Assembly (NCBI RefSeq): GCF_009734425.1
Contig: NZ_CP046455.1
Span: 1,550,001 to 1,614,000, forward strand
From: Corynebacterium occultum
GTDB taxonomy: Bacteria; Actinomycetota; Actinomycetes; Mycobacteriales; Mycobacteriaceae
Reading direction: 5' to 3'
DNA length: 64,000 nt
Shown: positions 44,419-53,820 of the stretch, one piece after another
Layout of the letters: the number at the start of each line of letters is the position of its first letter
How positions within the stretch are numbered: position 1 is the stretch's first letter
The notes under the pieces: generated by a model
What the model saw: only the letters and a program-made list of their open reading frames with translations
The model's database searches: none
Told to the model about the DNA's origin: nothing
Program-made: the position numbers and the translations under genes

Positions 44419-45174
44419 ATGAACACCTCCCCCAAGTTCCGGGACCACTTCACCGGTGTGGCCGCCGACTACGCCCAGCACCGTCCCACCTACCCCGGTG
44501 AACTCCTCGAGAAATTAGTGGAGCTCTCCCCCGACACCCGCCACGCCCTGGATGTCGGCTGCGGTAACGGGCAGCTTTCCCTCCTCCTGGCGGAGCACTT
44601 CGACCGGGTCATCGCCACCGACGCCAGTGCCGCCCAGATCGCTGCGGCCATGCCCCACCCCAGGATCATCTACCGGGTGCGCCCCGCCGAGGACAGTGGA
44701 CTAGAGGACGGAAGCGTCAGCCTGGTCACCGTCGCCCAGGCCGCCCACTGGTTCGATCTGGCCCCCTTCTACCGGGAGGTTCGCCGGGTCGGCGCCCCTG
44801 ATGCCCTCATCGCGTTAATCAGCTACGGCAGAATGCGCATCGACGGCCCCGCCAACCCCGCTGTCCAACACTTCTACGGTCCCGAACTGGCGGCATACTG
44901 GCCCGCCGAAAGAGCCCATGTGGAAAACGGTTATGCCGACCTCGACTTTCCCTTTTCGGAACTGAGGCAACCGGCATTCGAGATCACCCGGGAATGGGAC
45001 GCCGGGCAATTCCTGGCATACACCGACACCTGGTCCGCCACCACCGCAATGCGCACCGCCCTCGGGGATGCCGAGGTACGCCGCCGCCAGCAACCCCTCC
45101 GGGAGGCCTGGGAAGGCATCCACAAGGTGCGCTGGCCGATCACCCTGCGGGTCGGAAAGATCCACCCCGGATAA
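44419..45174 (+). CDS. Class I SAM-dependent methyltransferase
   Basis: 251 residues. The N-terminus FRDHFTGVAADYAQHRPTYP is typical of a UbiE/Methyltransf_11-like group. Motif I is ALDVGCGNGQLSLLL (~38-52), followed by VIATDASAAQIAAA with the acidic residue that binds SAM ribose. A DxxxVSLVTVAQAAHWFDL block is the motif IV region. The substrate cannot be told; relatives act on small molecules. No operon partner: the next gene begins 45 bases later with its own GTG. Confidence 0.88.
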   Translation: MNTSPKFRDHFTGVAADYAQHRPTYPGELLEKLVELSPDTRHALDVGCGNGQLSLLLAEHFDRVIATDASAAQIAAAMPHPRIIYRVRPAEDSGLEDGSVSLVTVAQAAHWFDLAPFYREVRRVGAPDALIALISYGRMRIDGPANPAVQHFYGPELAAYWPAERAHVENGYADLDFPFSELRQPAFEITREWDAGQFLAYTDTWSATTAMRTALGDAEVRRRQQPLREAWEGIHKVRWPITLRVGKIHPG

Positions 45175-45219
45175 ACCCGACTCGGGTTCCGGACAACGGG
45201 CGGATTAAGCTGGATCCTC

Positions 45220-45942
45220 GTGAAATCCCTCCGCATCAGTACCTGGTTGAGAAGCCTCCGGCAATTTCTCGCCGTCCTCTTCAGCGATGCCGTCACCGCC
45301 TTCCTGGAATGGTCCTGGCTGCGCCGGATCGCGGTGATCACCGGCCTGGTGGTTTTCCTGCTGCTGACCCTCCTCGTCGATGTTCCACCCCTGACCACCC
45401 TGCGGGAGTGGGCGGATGGGGCCGGCAACTGGTTCCCCATCCTCTTCTGGTTCGGTTATGTCCTGATCACCCAGTTCCCCGTACCCCGCACCATCCTCAC
45501 CCTCTCCGCCGGGGTACTCTTCGGCCCCTGGGTGGGCATCATTCTGGCGCTGAGCGCCACCACCCTCTCCGCCGCCATCTCCCTGAGCGTGGTGCGCGGA
45601 CTACTCGGCGAATGGATCCGCCCCCGGCTCACCCACCCGGCGGTCGTCGGGATCGATGCCCGCCTCCGCCAGCGCGGCTGGCTGGCCGTCACCTCATTAC
45701 GGATGATCGCGGGAGTCCCCTTCTCCATCCTCAACTATGTCGCCGCCCTGACCTCGGTGCCGTTGCTTCCCTTCGCCCTGGCCACCCTGATCGGTTCCGC
45801 GCCGGGTACGGTCCTGACGGTGCTGCTAGGTAATACCTTCACCGGGGAGGCAGATCCCCTCCTGCTGGGGTTGACCATTGCCTTGGCGATTCTGGGAATC
45901 ATCGGACTCGCGTTGGATACCCGCCTGCCCGTCAAGCCTTAA
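45220..45942 (+). CDS. VTT-domain (TVP38/DedA-like) membrane protein
   Basis: 240 residues starting at GTG with no obvious Shine-Dalgarno. Five to six hydrophobic segments are visible. The VTT core holds FPVPRTILTLSAGVLFGPWVGI (~88-109) with the conserved P...G pattern, and LRMIAGVPFSILNYVAAL (~150). TVP38/DedA proteins are lipid scramblase- or flippase-like and help with envelope homeostasis; the specific role here is unknown. Confidence 0.88.
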   Translation: MKSLRISTWLRSLRQFLAVLFSDAVTAFLEWSWLRRIAVITGLVVFLLLTLLVDVPPLTTLREWADGAGNWFPILFWFGYVLITQFPVPRTILTLSAGVLFGPWVGIILALSATTLSAAISLSVVRGLLGEWIRPRLTHPAVVGIDARLRQRGWLAVTSLRMIAGVPFSILNYVAALTSVPLLPFALATLIGSAPGTVLTVLLGNTFTGEADPLLLGLTIALAILGIIGLALDTRLPVKP

Positions 45943-46063
45943 GGGTAGACTGAATTCGAATGGTTCCGCGGTGTGCGGATTTCTGTCCAGGTCGAGTCCC
46001 CATTCCCCGCTCACGTCCCCGGGCAGTAGGCCGACACCGCTTAAAGTTTAAGGAGGCAGTACC

Positions 46064-46678
46064 GTGTTGGCAGTGCACGCCCGTTACCGTGGCAAGGCGG
46101 TCCGCCGGGCCGATCTGGTCAAACGTTCCGCCGAAGCCTTGTCCACCCTGAAGGGGGTCGGAAAATTCGAGGTCCTCGGTGTGGAGGATATTTGTGCCGT
46201 CATTGATTCGGCCCAGCCCGCCTGTGATGTGGTGATGGCCCTGCTCTCTGATGGAGAGTGGGCCGTGGGGCTGGGTATCGACCCCAGCCTTGACAGCGGG
46301 GATGAATCCGCCCCGGAGCGGGTCCGCAAGATTGCCTCCTCCGCACTCGGGCCAGTTGGCCGGAGCGTGCGGGCCGGTTCCGTGAAGGTCAAGGTACTCA
46401 ACTCCTCTCAGGTCAGTGACACCTCAGCTTTCGACATCGCAGCCACCTTCCAACTGCTGGGCCAGGTGCTGTCCAAACGTTCCCTGGAGGGCCGGGAGGC
46501 CACCTCGCTGATGCGCCGCGGACTGAATCAGAATGAGGCCGCCGAGGAGCTGGGCATCTCCAAGCAGGCGATGTCCCAGCGGCTGCAGGCCGCCGGTTGG
46601 CAGGCGGAGAACTCCGGCTGGCGGTTGGCGGTCCATCTGATTGACTGGGCGAACCGTCCCGCCGCAGCCGTCGCCTGA
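46064..46678 (+). CDS. Predicted DNA-binding protein with C-terminal HTH
   Basis: 204 residues, starting at GTG with a strong AGGAGG at 46051-46056, 7 bases upstream. The C-terminal part (RRGLNQNEAAEELGISKQAMSQRLQAAGWQ, ~150-180) is a clear helix-turn-helix of the sigma-70 region 4/AsnC style. The N-terminal ~130 residues (LAVHARYRGKAVRRADLV onwards) match no family I can name, though the layout recalls SatD-like proteins. It is convergent with the SPFH gene. Confidence 0.8.
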   Translation: MLAVHARYRGKAVRRADLVKRSAEALSTLKGVGKFEVLGVEDICAVIDSAQPACDVVMALLSDGEWAVGLGIDPSLDSGDESAPERVRKIASSALGPVGRSVRAGSVKVKVLNSSQVSDTSAFDIAATFQLLGQVLSKRSLEGREATSLMRRGLNQNEAAEELGISKQAMSQRLQAAGWQAENSGWRLAVHLIDWANRPAAAVA

Positions 46679-46700
46679 GCCAGGTCCCCCCCGGACACCA

Positions 46701-46752
46701 CAGATCCCCGCCTCCCCCGCCAGTATCTGGCGGCTGGGCAGACGGGGATCTG
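46701..46752. terminator. Nested hairpin between convergent genes
   Basis: Outer arms CAGATCCCCGCCT (46701-46713) and AGACGGGGATCTG (46740-46752) enclose an inner perfect stem CCGCCAG (46717-46723) and CTGGCGG (46727-46733). It sits in the 89-base gap between the HTH and SPFH genes and can terminate both. Confidence 0.75.
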
Positions 46753-46767
46753 CCCGTGTCTTGAGTA

Positions 46768-48132
46768 CTACAACCGTGGCGGCTGTTGATCGGGGTTGAC
46801 GCCCCATTCCGACTGGGGAGACTCATTAGTCGGAGCCGGATTCGAATAGGGGCCGTTCTGGGTCCCAGCAGCAGGAGAGCCTGCCCCGGCTTCCGGAGTG
46901 AGGCCGGCCTGGCCGAAATCACTCTGGCCATAATCGGTTTCCGGCTGCTGCGCGGCGCCCAACGCGGGGGTGCTGCCCTCCGGGTCTTCCTCGCGGCGGC
47001 GGTTCTTGCGGCGCGGGTTGATCATCTCACCAGGCTCCGGATCCACCGGCTTCTGGGCCACCGCATTGGCGGCAGCCACGGCGGCGGCAATCGCCGGGTC
47101 AGACTTGGTGTTGAACCAGTCCGCCGGGTCATCCGCCTCGGCCCATTCCTTGGTTTCCGAGGAAACCTCACTGGCCTCATAACGGAAGACACCTTCGTCA
47201 TCCTTCTTGGCCATGGCCTTGGCGAACTGCTCCAGGGAGTCACCGAACTGGCTGGGAATCATCCACATGGTGGAGGCCTGGCCCTCGGCCATCTTGGGGA
47301 GCTTATCCAGGTATTGGAAGGCCAGCACCTCCGGAGTCAGGCCCGAGGCCTTGATTGCGGCATTGACCTTTTGAATGGCGCGGGCTTCACCCTGGGCCTG
47401 GAGGTATTTTGCGGCCCGCTCACCCTCAGCCTTGAGGATGGTGGCATGCCGCTCCGCCTCCGCCCGGAGGATGGTCGCGTGCTTCTCGCCTTCGGCAGAC
47501 AGGATCCGGGCCTGCTTCTCGCCTTCGGCGGTCTTGATGTCGGACTCCCGCCTGCCCTCGGCGGTCAGGATGGTCGCCCGCTTTTCACGGTCCGCCTTCA
47601 TCTGCATTTCCATCGACTGCTGGATGGAGGCCGGCGGGTCAATGGCCTTGAGCTCCACGCGACTGATGCGCAGACCCCACTTGGTGGTGGCGGCATCCAG
47701 CTCGCCACGCAGCCGACGGTTGATGACCTCACGCGAGGTCAGGGTCTCCTCCAACGTCATGCCACCGACCACGTCTCGCAGGGTGGCCACGGAGATCTGC
47801 TCCACGCCGATGATGTAGTTGTCCACACCATAGATGGCCTTTTCCGGCTCATTGATCTGGTAGGTGACCACAATATCGATGGCCACCGTCAGGTTGTCCT
47901 GGGTGATCACGGCCTGCGGGGGGAAGGACACCACGCGCTCACGGGTGTCGATTCTGGTACGGACCCGGTCGATGAAGGGGACCAGGAAGGTCAGGCCACC
48001 GGAAACGGTGCGGGTATAACGGCCGAGGCGCTCAATGACGGCGGCCTCACCCTGCGGGATGAGTGCAATGGATTTAACGACGACGATGGCGACAAAGATG
48101 AGCACCACCAGTAGCAGGATTGTGCCTACCAT
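46768..48132 (-). CDS. SPFH/stomatin-like band 7 protein
   Basis: 454 residues: an N-terminal membrane anchor (~1-22), the SPFH domain (~25-185, with GLTFLVPFIDRVRTRIDTRE and LRDVVGGMTLEETLTSREVIN), and then a repeated alanine/glutamate coiled region (~190-260) where blocks like AEGEKQARIL and AEGEKHATIL recur. A long disordered Pro/Gln/Asn C-terminal tail (~350-454) follows. It is the partner of the NfeD-like protein, whose stop abuts its start. Such pairs organise membrane microdomains. Confidence 0.93.
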   Translation of the reverse strand: MVGTILLLVVLIFVAIVVVKSIALIPQGEAAVIERLGRYTRTVSGGLTFLVPFIDRVRTRIDTRERVVSFPPQAVITQDNLTVAIDIVVTYQINEPEKAIYGVDNYIIGVEQISVATLRDVVGGMTLEETLTSREVINRRLRGELDAATTKWGLRISRVELKAIDPPASIQQSMEMQMKADREKRATILTAEGRRESDIKTAEGEKQARILSAEGEKHATILRAEAERHATILKAEGERAAKYLQAQGEARAIQKVNAAIKASGLTPEVLAFQYLDKLPKMAEGQASTMWMIPSQFGDSLEQFAKAMAKKDDEGVFRYEASEVSSETKEWAEADDPADWFNTKSDPAIAAAVAAANAVAQKPVDPEPGEMINPRRKNRRREEDPEGSTPALGAAQQPETDYGQSDFGQAGLTPEAGAGSPAAGTQNGPYSNPAPTNESPQSEWGVNPDQQPPRL

Positions 48133-48561
48133 TTAATCTTCCTTCCATACGACAGCAGTCGCGCCGTCGATGCTGATGACAGTGACTCGCTCGCCCACGG
48201 CGAACGAATGGGAGGGATCCATGCTGCGGGCCGACCAGATGGAACCGTCCAGGCGGACCTGTCCGGAATGACCGTCGACCAGCTCCAACACCTCCGCCTG
48301 GTTACCCACCAGGGCCCTGGTGGAGGTGTCCAACATCAGGGGGCTGTGAAAATGCCGCTTCAGGGCCGGACGCAGGAAGAACATCAGGCCGATCGACATC
48401 AGGGCGAAGGTCAGGGTGGCACCCCAGAGTGGAGCCCCGAGCAATGACACCCCGGCTGCTGCCAGCGCCCCGCCACCGAGCATGAGAAGGGTGAACTCCC
48501 CGACCATTAATTCCAGGCCAGCGAGCACCAGTGCCGCTATGAACCAGACTATTGCTCCCAC
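48133..48561 (-). CDS. NfeD-like membrane protein
   Basis: 142 residues: two or three hydrophobic helices (~3-75) and a C-terminal OB-fold domain (~85-142, GNQAEVLELVDGHSGQVRLDGSIWSAR) typical of short NfeD proteins. It ends directly against the SPFH start, making a two-gene operon. The short form lacks the protease domain of long NfeD. Confidence 0.9.
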   Translation of the reverse strand: MGAIVWFIAALVLAGLELMVGEFTLLMLGGGALAAAGVSLLGAPLWGATLTFALMSIGLMFFLRPALKRHFHSPLMLDTSTRALVGNQAEVLELVDGHSGQVRLDGSIWSARSMDPSHSFAVGERVTVISIDGATAVVWKED

Positions 48562-48586
48562 AGGGCCACGCTACCGCAGAATGTGA

Positions 48587-49429
48587 CTAGAGGAGGTCGG
48601 ACTTGGAAATCTCCGGTGTGGTCACAAAATCAACCAGCCGCTCCACTGCCCCGATCAGGGTGGCATCCAGATCCCGGAAGGAGTTCACGGCGTTATAGAC
48701 GCGGTGCCAACCCTCTTTGGGATCCGACCAGCCCAGGCGACGACAGATACCGGTTTTCCAGTCCTCTCCACGCGGGACCTCCGGCCAGGCCCGGATCCCC
48801 AGCCGCTCCGGCTTCACCGCCGCCCAGATATCGATATAGGGGTGACCGGTGACCAGCACATGTTCCCCCACCCCCTGCACCAGCCGGGTTTCCTTGGAGC
48901 CTGCCACCAGGTGGTCGGCCAGCACCCCAACCCGACGCCCCACCCCGGGCTGGAACTCGGCCAGGCGTTCCGGCAGGTTATCCAGACCTTCCAGATACTC
49001 CACGACCACCCCTTCAACCCGCAGGTCATGGCCCCAGACCTTCTCCACGATCGCGGCATCATGGATGCCCTCCACCCAGATCCGGGAAGGCGCGGCGACC
49101 TTCGCCTGCACATTGGCCACCCGGCGGGAACCAGAATTGGAGCGCTGCGGCTCCTGCTTGGGCACATAACGGGTCAGGGTCACCGTCTTACCCTCGAGGA
49201 GGAAGGCACCTTCCCGCATCTTGAAGAGATGCTGGGCACCCCGCCGGTCCTCCAGGCGGAGAAAATCACCGTCATAGGTGCGTTCGAAACCGACCACCGC
49301 GCCCACATAACCGGTGGCCTTCACCTCCACCACCAGTCCCGGTTCCGCCGGGATCTTCGGGTAGGTGGGGCGGGCGTTGCGTGAATGGCCGGCGAGAATA
49401 TCACCGGAATAAGGATCCTTGGAGCTCAT
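48587..49429 (-). CDS. DUF3097-family protein
   Basis: 280 residues from the second ATG (49429), which has AAGGTGG 6 bases upstream; the first ATG two codons earlier is too close to it. The family is conserved in actinobacteria but uncharacterised. The central part (SRIWVEGIHDAAIVEKVWG, ~115-133) followed by VGVLADHLVAGSKE (~165-178) resembles the E...DxD arrangement of a Toprim fold. The N-terminal ~90 residues look like a small beta-barrel. It is divergent from the next gene. Confidence 0.8.
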   Translation of the reverse strand: MSSKDPYSGDILAGHSRNARPTYPKIPAEPGLVVEVKATGYVGAVVGFERTYDGDFLRLEDRRGAQHLFKMREGAFLLEGKTVTLTRYVPKQEPQRSNSGSRRVANVQAKVAAPSRIWVEGIHDAAIVEKVWGHDLRVEGVVVEYLEGLDNLPERLAEFQPGVGRRVGVLADHLVAGSKETRLVQGVGEHVLVTGHPYIDIWAAVKPERLGIRAWPEVPRGEDWKTGICRRLGWSDPKEGWHRVYNAVNSFRDLDATLIGAVERLVDFVTTPEISKSDLL

Positions 49430-49463
49430 GGTCATCCACCTTATCGGCTAGACTCCTCCCACC

Positions 49464-50228
49464 ATGGATATTCGCGCCAATGTCTATTCCCCACTCCAGA
49501 ACACGGCCGTCTGGCTCGCCGCCTGGCTATATGGTCTGGAATCCACCGATGAGCTCATCACCGCCCTGAAATCCCTGGGCGGTGAGCAGTCCCTTAGCGA
49601 CGGCCGCGGTTTCCCCGACTTCCTGGCCGGCATCAGGACGGCCACCGAGCCGGTACTCGGGGTCGATGAGGAACCGGTACTGCGCCTGATGTTGTCCGGG
49701 CCGGGGGAAGCCCCGGGACTGCCAGCTGCTTCGGCATCCGCCCGGGCAGCCGCCGCCAATGGGATGGGTGCCATCATCCTCCGGACGCAGGATCCACTGA
49801 CCCACCATGTGCTGGTACCCCAGGAGAGTGAAATCGGCACGAGGTGGGAATGGTTCCGGGAGACCGGCCTTCTGCCGGCCCCAGCCCATCTCTCCCCCGG
49901 TGAAGCCGATCAGCTGCTGGCACAGGCCACCGCACAGGCGGCACACCTGATCGAGTCCGCCGGCTATCGCAGCAACACCCTGAATAATCCGCGGTTGACG
50001 GTGGGTACTCTGGCGGACTTTTATGACATGCCGGGGTTACCGGGTGCCACCCCGCCGCGGGCGGCGAAACTCTTCGCCCGGGCGGATCGGGTGGCGGCCA
50101 TCATCGAGACCGTGAAGGAGCGGATGTCCGAGCATTCCCTGGATCCGCATCTATTGGGGCTGTGGCGCCATATCCGGCAGGCCCGGATGGCCGGGGTCTC
50201 CTACGCGGTGGCGGACTTCGGCCGCTGA
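49464..50228 (+). CDS. Conserved protein of unknown function
   Basis: 254 residues starting [18 protein letters not shown]. Mostly helical by composition, with alanine-rich segments. There is no signal peptide, membrane helix or recognised motif. The coding bias is like its neighbours, supporting a real gene. Its 3' end overlaps the convergent hemH by 28 bases. Actinobacteria have an uncharacterised gene at this place near hemH; I cannot name the family. Confidence 0.8.
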   Translation: MDIRANVYSPLQNTAVWLAAWLYGLESTDELITALKSLGGEQSLSDGRGFPDFLAGIRTATEPVLGVDEEPVLRLMLSGPGEAPGLPAASASARAAAANGMGAIILRTQDPLTHHVLVPQESEIGTRWEWFRETGLLPAPAHLSPGEADQLLAQATAQAAHLIESAGYRSNTLNNPRLTVGTLADFYDMPGLPGATPPRAAKLFARADRVAAIIETVKERMSEHSLDPHLLGLWRHIRQARMAGVSYAVADFGR

Positions 50229-51283
50229 ACCTGACAGCAGCCTGGTGCACAGGGGGCACCGTTGACGGTGCAGCCGGAGAGGGTGTGCGTACCCAGCCGG
50301 GCGGGCGGGGCGTCGCGAAGCAGTTCCTCAATGATGTCGACGACCATGCGGGAAAACTCCGGGGTGGCTCCCGCCGTGTCGACCCGGGCGAAGTCGACGC
50401 CGAGTTCCTTTGCGGCGTCGGCAAGCTCGGAGTCGAGATCCCAGATGACCTCCATGTGGTCGGAGATGAAGCCGATCGGGCAGACCACCATGGCAGTGAC
50501 ACCCTCGTCCCGGTGGATCTGCTGCAGGTGGTCGACCACGTCCGGCTCCAGCCAAGGGGTGGCGGGGTTACCGGAACGGGAGTTCCAGGCCTGGTCCCAG
50601 GTATCCACATCCGCCGCCTCCGCCACCAGACGGGAAGCCTCCATCACCTGGCGGGAGTAGAGGTTGCCGTTGCCGGGGCCACCCGCCGCATCATCGGCGG
50701 CATCGGGCACCGAGTGGGCGGTGAAGATCAGACGGGCGTCGGCACGCCGATCCTCAGGGAGGGTGTCAAAGGCGGCCCGTACGTGGCGCGCCATGGTCTC
50801 GATGAACAGGGGGTGGTCGTAGAACTGGCGGAGCTTGGTGAAATTGATCTCCGCCAGCTCCGCCTCCCCGAGATACTCACGCATCCGACGGATATCCTCG
50901 CTGTACTGGAGGCAGGCGGAGTAACCTGCCCAGGCGGAGGTGGCGAACACCAGGGCGTTGCGCACCCCATTGCGCGACATCTGGGCGGCGGTGTCCTCCG
51001 CCATCGGATGCCAGTTCCGGTTGCCGAAGTAAACCGGAAGCTGATGGCCACGGTCAGCCAGCTCGGTCTGGAGATTATCGATGATCTCCCGGTTGAGGCG
51101 ATTCAGTGGGCTGACCCCGCCGAAGTGGAAGTAGTGTTCCCCGACCTGCTTGAGGCGTTCCCGCGGGATACCACGGCCTCTGGTGACATTCTCCAGAAAT
51201 GGAACGACCTCCTCCTCTCCCTCGGGGCCACCGAAGGAGAGGAGGAGGAGCGCGTCATAGTTATGAGTCCCTGTGTCAGACAT
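50201..51283 (-). CDS. hemH: Ferrochelatase (coproporphyrin III type)
   Basis: Inserts Fe2+ into a porphyrin. It has 360 residues with the Rossmann-like chelatase fold: [13 protein letters not shown], the catalytic His in [11 protein letters not shown] (~180), and the metal Glu in [18 protein letters not shown] (~270). The C-terminus holds a cysteine cluster, [15 protein letters not shown], the expected [2Fe-2S] ligands of actinobacterial enzymes. Actinobacteria use the coproporphyrin route (CpfC), so that is the likely substrate. Confidence 0.95.
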   Translation of the reverse strand: MSDTGTHNYDALLLLSFGGPEGEEEVVPFLENVTRGRGIPRERLKQVGEHYFHFGGVSPLNRLNREIIDNLQTELADRGHQLPVYFGNRNWHPMAEDTAAQMSRNGVRNALVFATSAWAGYSACLQYSEDIRRMREYLGEAELAEINFTKLRQFYDHPLFIETMARHVRAAFDTLPEDRRADARLIFTAHSVPDAADDAAGGPGNGNLYSRQVMEASRLVAEAADVDTWDQAWNSRSGNPATPWLEPDVVDHLQQIHRDEGVTAMVVCPIGFISDHMEVIWDLDSELADAAKELGVDFARVDTAGATPEFSRMVVDIIEELLRDAPPARLGTHTLSGCTVNGAPCAPGCCQVQRPKSATA

Positions 51284-51306
51284 GAACCAAGACTATCAAT
51301 TGTGGC

Positions 51307-53163
51307 TTAGATGAGACGAACCACCGAAGGGCTCATTCCCGACCAGCGGACCTCGGAGATCTGAACCGTGGAACCGGACTGCGGTGCCTCCACCATCATC
51401 CCGTCACCCAGATAGATGGCGACATGCTGTTCACCATTGGGACCGTAGAAAATCAGATCACCACGCTGCATCTGGCCCGGATCAACCTTGGTGCCGTGAT
51501 TGTACTGGTAACCGGTGTAGTGCGGTAGTGCGATACCCACCCCGGAAAAGGCATAGACCACCAGGCCGGAGCAGTCGAAACCGACCTTGTTGAAGTCCCC
51601 GTGGCTATCGGCCACTCCACCATCACGAATGCCCTGGGTCGGACCGTTGGCAGCGCCACCACCCCAGGCATAGGAGACACCGACCTGCGAGGTGGCGCGG
51701 GAAATGGCCAGCTCAATCAGTTCCTCCCGGGAACCGTCAACTGTTTCCTGAGCATCTTCGGTGACCGACTCCAGGGTCACCAGCTCCGGCCCGGCCGAGA
51801 GGGAGTCATCCTCTGCAACGACCTCTTCAGGGGGCGCTTCCGGGACTGCCTCAGTGGGGGCGTCCTCCGTCGGCGCGACTTCCGGGATGACGGCATTCTC
51901 AACCGGGTTCTGCACCGCTGCGATGGGCACCTCGGCGGCATCTTCCCCACTGGGATAGGGGTTGTCCAGGGTGGTGTGCTCGGCCGTGTTCTGGGCGATC
52001 AGGGCGGCGGCCGCGGCGGTTGCCGCAGTCACGGCCGCATCACGGACCTGCTCAGTCTGGGTTTCCCGCGCAACCGCCTGCTCCGCTTCACGACGGGCCT
52101 GCTCAGCAGCGTCCTCGGCGGCTGCCACTGCCGCCGTCGGTGCGCTCTCCGGCTCGGCTTCCTGAGGTGTGGGGGCTGCAGCTTCGGCGGCCTCAGCAGT
52201 CTCTGGTGCCGTCGGGGTGTGCTCCTCCGAATCGGCACGCTCCTGTGCTGCCACAGCCTCGGCGGCTGCCCTGGTTGCTGCGGCTTCCGCCTCCCCGCGT
52301 TCCTTGGCCGCTACTGCAGCCTGGGCTTCCGCGGTTCGGCGGGCAGCTTCCGCAGCCTGGTGCTCCTGGTATTCCTGGCGCTGGTTCTCCAGCTGGCTGA
52401 CCTGCCCGCGGGAACGGTCCAGCTGCGCCTGAGCCTGATCGCGTTCCGCAGCCAGGCGATCACGCTCGGTGCTCTTTACCTGCAGCTGTTCCCCGGTTTC
52501 ACGGATCTGGCGTTCGGCATCCAGCTTTGCCTGCTCCGCGGCAGCCTCGCGCTCCTCCGCGAGGTTCTGGGCCTGGCGTAGGGCGGATTCCTCATTGGCC
52601 TGACGGGTTCGCAGCTCATCGAGTTCATCGATGGCGCTGCGTTGCTTCTGGGCGGTGGTTCGAAGGTAGGTCTGACGGTCCAGCGCATCCTCGGCGCTGT
52701 CGCCACCGGCGGCGGCCGTCACCGCACCATTTTTCGCAACATTGCGGTAGGCGGCCCGGGAAATCTCATTGAGCTTTTCCTGGGCCACGTCGATCTCGTC
52801 CTGGGTGCCGTCCAGCTGTTGGCGGGCGGCGATGACGGACTGTCGCGCCTGCTCCGCGGCAGCCTGTGCATCATGCAGGTCCACCAACGCCTTGTTGACG
52901 CTTTCCCGCAGTCCGCCGATCTCCAGCTCCAGCCGGTTGATCTCGTCCTGGGAGCGGGAGAGCTCGCCGGCCAGCGCGGACACGGTGGCGGTACCACTGT
53001 CCACCTCTTGCTCGGCACGCTGAATGCTCTTGTCATCGGGATTGACCGGAGCAGCGACCGCCGGGATGGTCTGGCTGAGCAGGGCGCCGCAGGCGAATAC
53101 GGCTGCGGTGCGCATGAGCAGCACTCCCATACGCTGCCCGGGGGCGCCAATGGTGGATACCAA
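51307..53163 (-). CDS. Secreted NlpC/P60 peptidoglycan endopeptidase
   Basis: 618 residues. I start at the TTG at 53163 because AGGAG lies ~6 bases upstream; an ATG 11 codons later is the alternative. A signal peptide (~1-37) ends AVAAP. A long Ala/Glu/Gln-rich coiled coil (~40-300) and a Pro/Glu-rich linker follow. The C-terminal NlpC/P60 domain (~490-618) has the catalytic Cys in FDCSGLVVYAF and His in HVAIYLGDG. It resembles RipA-type cell-separation hydrolases. It follows hemH's strand and is next to the Rv1476-like gene, a mycobacterial arrangement. Confidence 0.92.
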   Translation of the reverse strand: MVSTIGAPGQRMGVLLMRTAAVFACGALLSQTIPAVAAPVNPDDKSIQRAEQEVDSGTATVSALAGELSRSQDEINRLELEIGGLRESVNKALVDLHDAQAAAEQARQSVIAARQQLDGTQDEIDVAQEKLNEISRAAYRNVAKNGAVTAAAGGDSAEDALDRQTYLRTTAQKQRSAIDELDELRTRQANEESALRQAQNLAEEREAAAEQAKLDAERQIRETGEQLQVKSTERDRLAAERDQAQAQLDRSRGQVSQLENQRQEYQEHQAAEAARRTAEAQAAVAAKERGEAEAAATRAAAEAVAAQERADSEEHTPTAPETAEAAEAAAPTPQEAEPESAPTAAVAAAEDAAEQARREAEQAVARETQTEQVRDAAVTAATAAAAALIAQNTAEHTTLDNPYPSGEDAAEVPIAAVQNPVENAVIPEVAPTEDAPTEAVPEAPPEEVVAEDDSLSAGPELVTLESVTEDAQETVDGSREELIELAISRATSQVGVSYAWGGGAANGPTQGIRDGGVADSHGDFNKVGFDCSGLVVYAFSGVGIALPHYTGYQYNHGTKVDPGQMQRGDLIFYGPNGEQHVAIYLGDGMMVEAPQSGSTVQISEVRWSGMSPSVVRLI

Positions 53164-53820
53164 AGGATCTCCTCTTCTCGGAAGTTCTTGTGAAGGTGGT
53201 TGATACCCTTCAGCAGAGACAGTCGATCGTTTAAAACCTTGGCCACGGATTGGTCACAACCGTGATTAAACCGAGATCCTGAATCTCCCGGCAAGCTTCC
53301 CCACCTGCCTGAATTTTCAAGAAGCCCTTTCAAATCAGGCCTTAAGGCTTGACTTAAGAATGGATTTCGAGATGATCACTATTGGAATTTTCGACCCATG
53401 AACCGACATGGTGAACCATAAGTCACAGAGGCCCCAGGCGTGAGGATTCGCCCCAGGTGTCGCGGCATTCAAGTCTAGAACCTGCACTGAACAGCCCTCT
53501 CTGCCTGCAAGATCACGGGAAAATCTCAAAAAGGTGACGAATGTCGCAGTCAACGCTCTACCTACCCCCATTTGTGGGGGCGGGAAACAAAAGGGGCCTT
53601 AATGGCGATTGCCTGAAAAATCACAGCTTCAAGCTTGACTCTAGGACCAGGTCTAAGTTTCCGCGCCGCCTGGGTGGAGAATTTCCAGGGAATTTTTCAG
53701 CCGTCCTTATTGACAGCAAAATTTTAAACACCGTCGAGGAGGGCGATGGTTGTTTCGTTATGGAAAGGCTCTAAACGGGTTGAAGTGGACTGTGATTTTC
53801 TGTCCGACTTTTAACAGTTG
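53164..53820 (-). promoter_or_regulatory. Long untranslated region upstream of the NlpC/P60 gene
   Basis: A 657-base gap with no credible gene. Read on the minus strand it has a CCCCCA/TGGGGG hairpin (53565-53580), a repeated CCTGGGGC with GGGGCGAATCC near 53450, a GCCTTAAGGC palindrome at ~53338-53347, and a CACGG/CCGTG hairpin at ~53250. GGGGCGAATCC recalls the GGGGUGAAUCC element of c-di-AMP (ydaO) riboswitches, which precede cell-wall hydrolase genes in other actinobacteria, but I could not find the other conserved blocks. At least a promoter and a long leader are likely. Confidence 0.35.

Noticed and set aside
53400..53520. A c-di-AMP (ydaO) riboswitch upstream of the NlpC/P60 gene as a firm call.
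   Set aside because: One element resembles the consensus, but the conserved CCGAACCCGUCAGCUAACC block was not found, so it is reported only as a possibility.
53335..53571. A 78-codon minus-strand frame within the NlpC/P60 leader.
   Set aside because: It has no convincing Shine-Dalgarno, codon use is unlike the neighbours, and there is no domain-like sequence. It lies in a region better explained as a leader.
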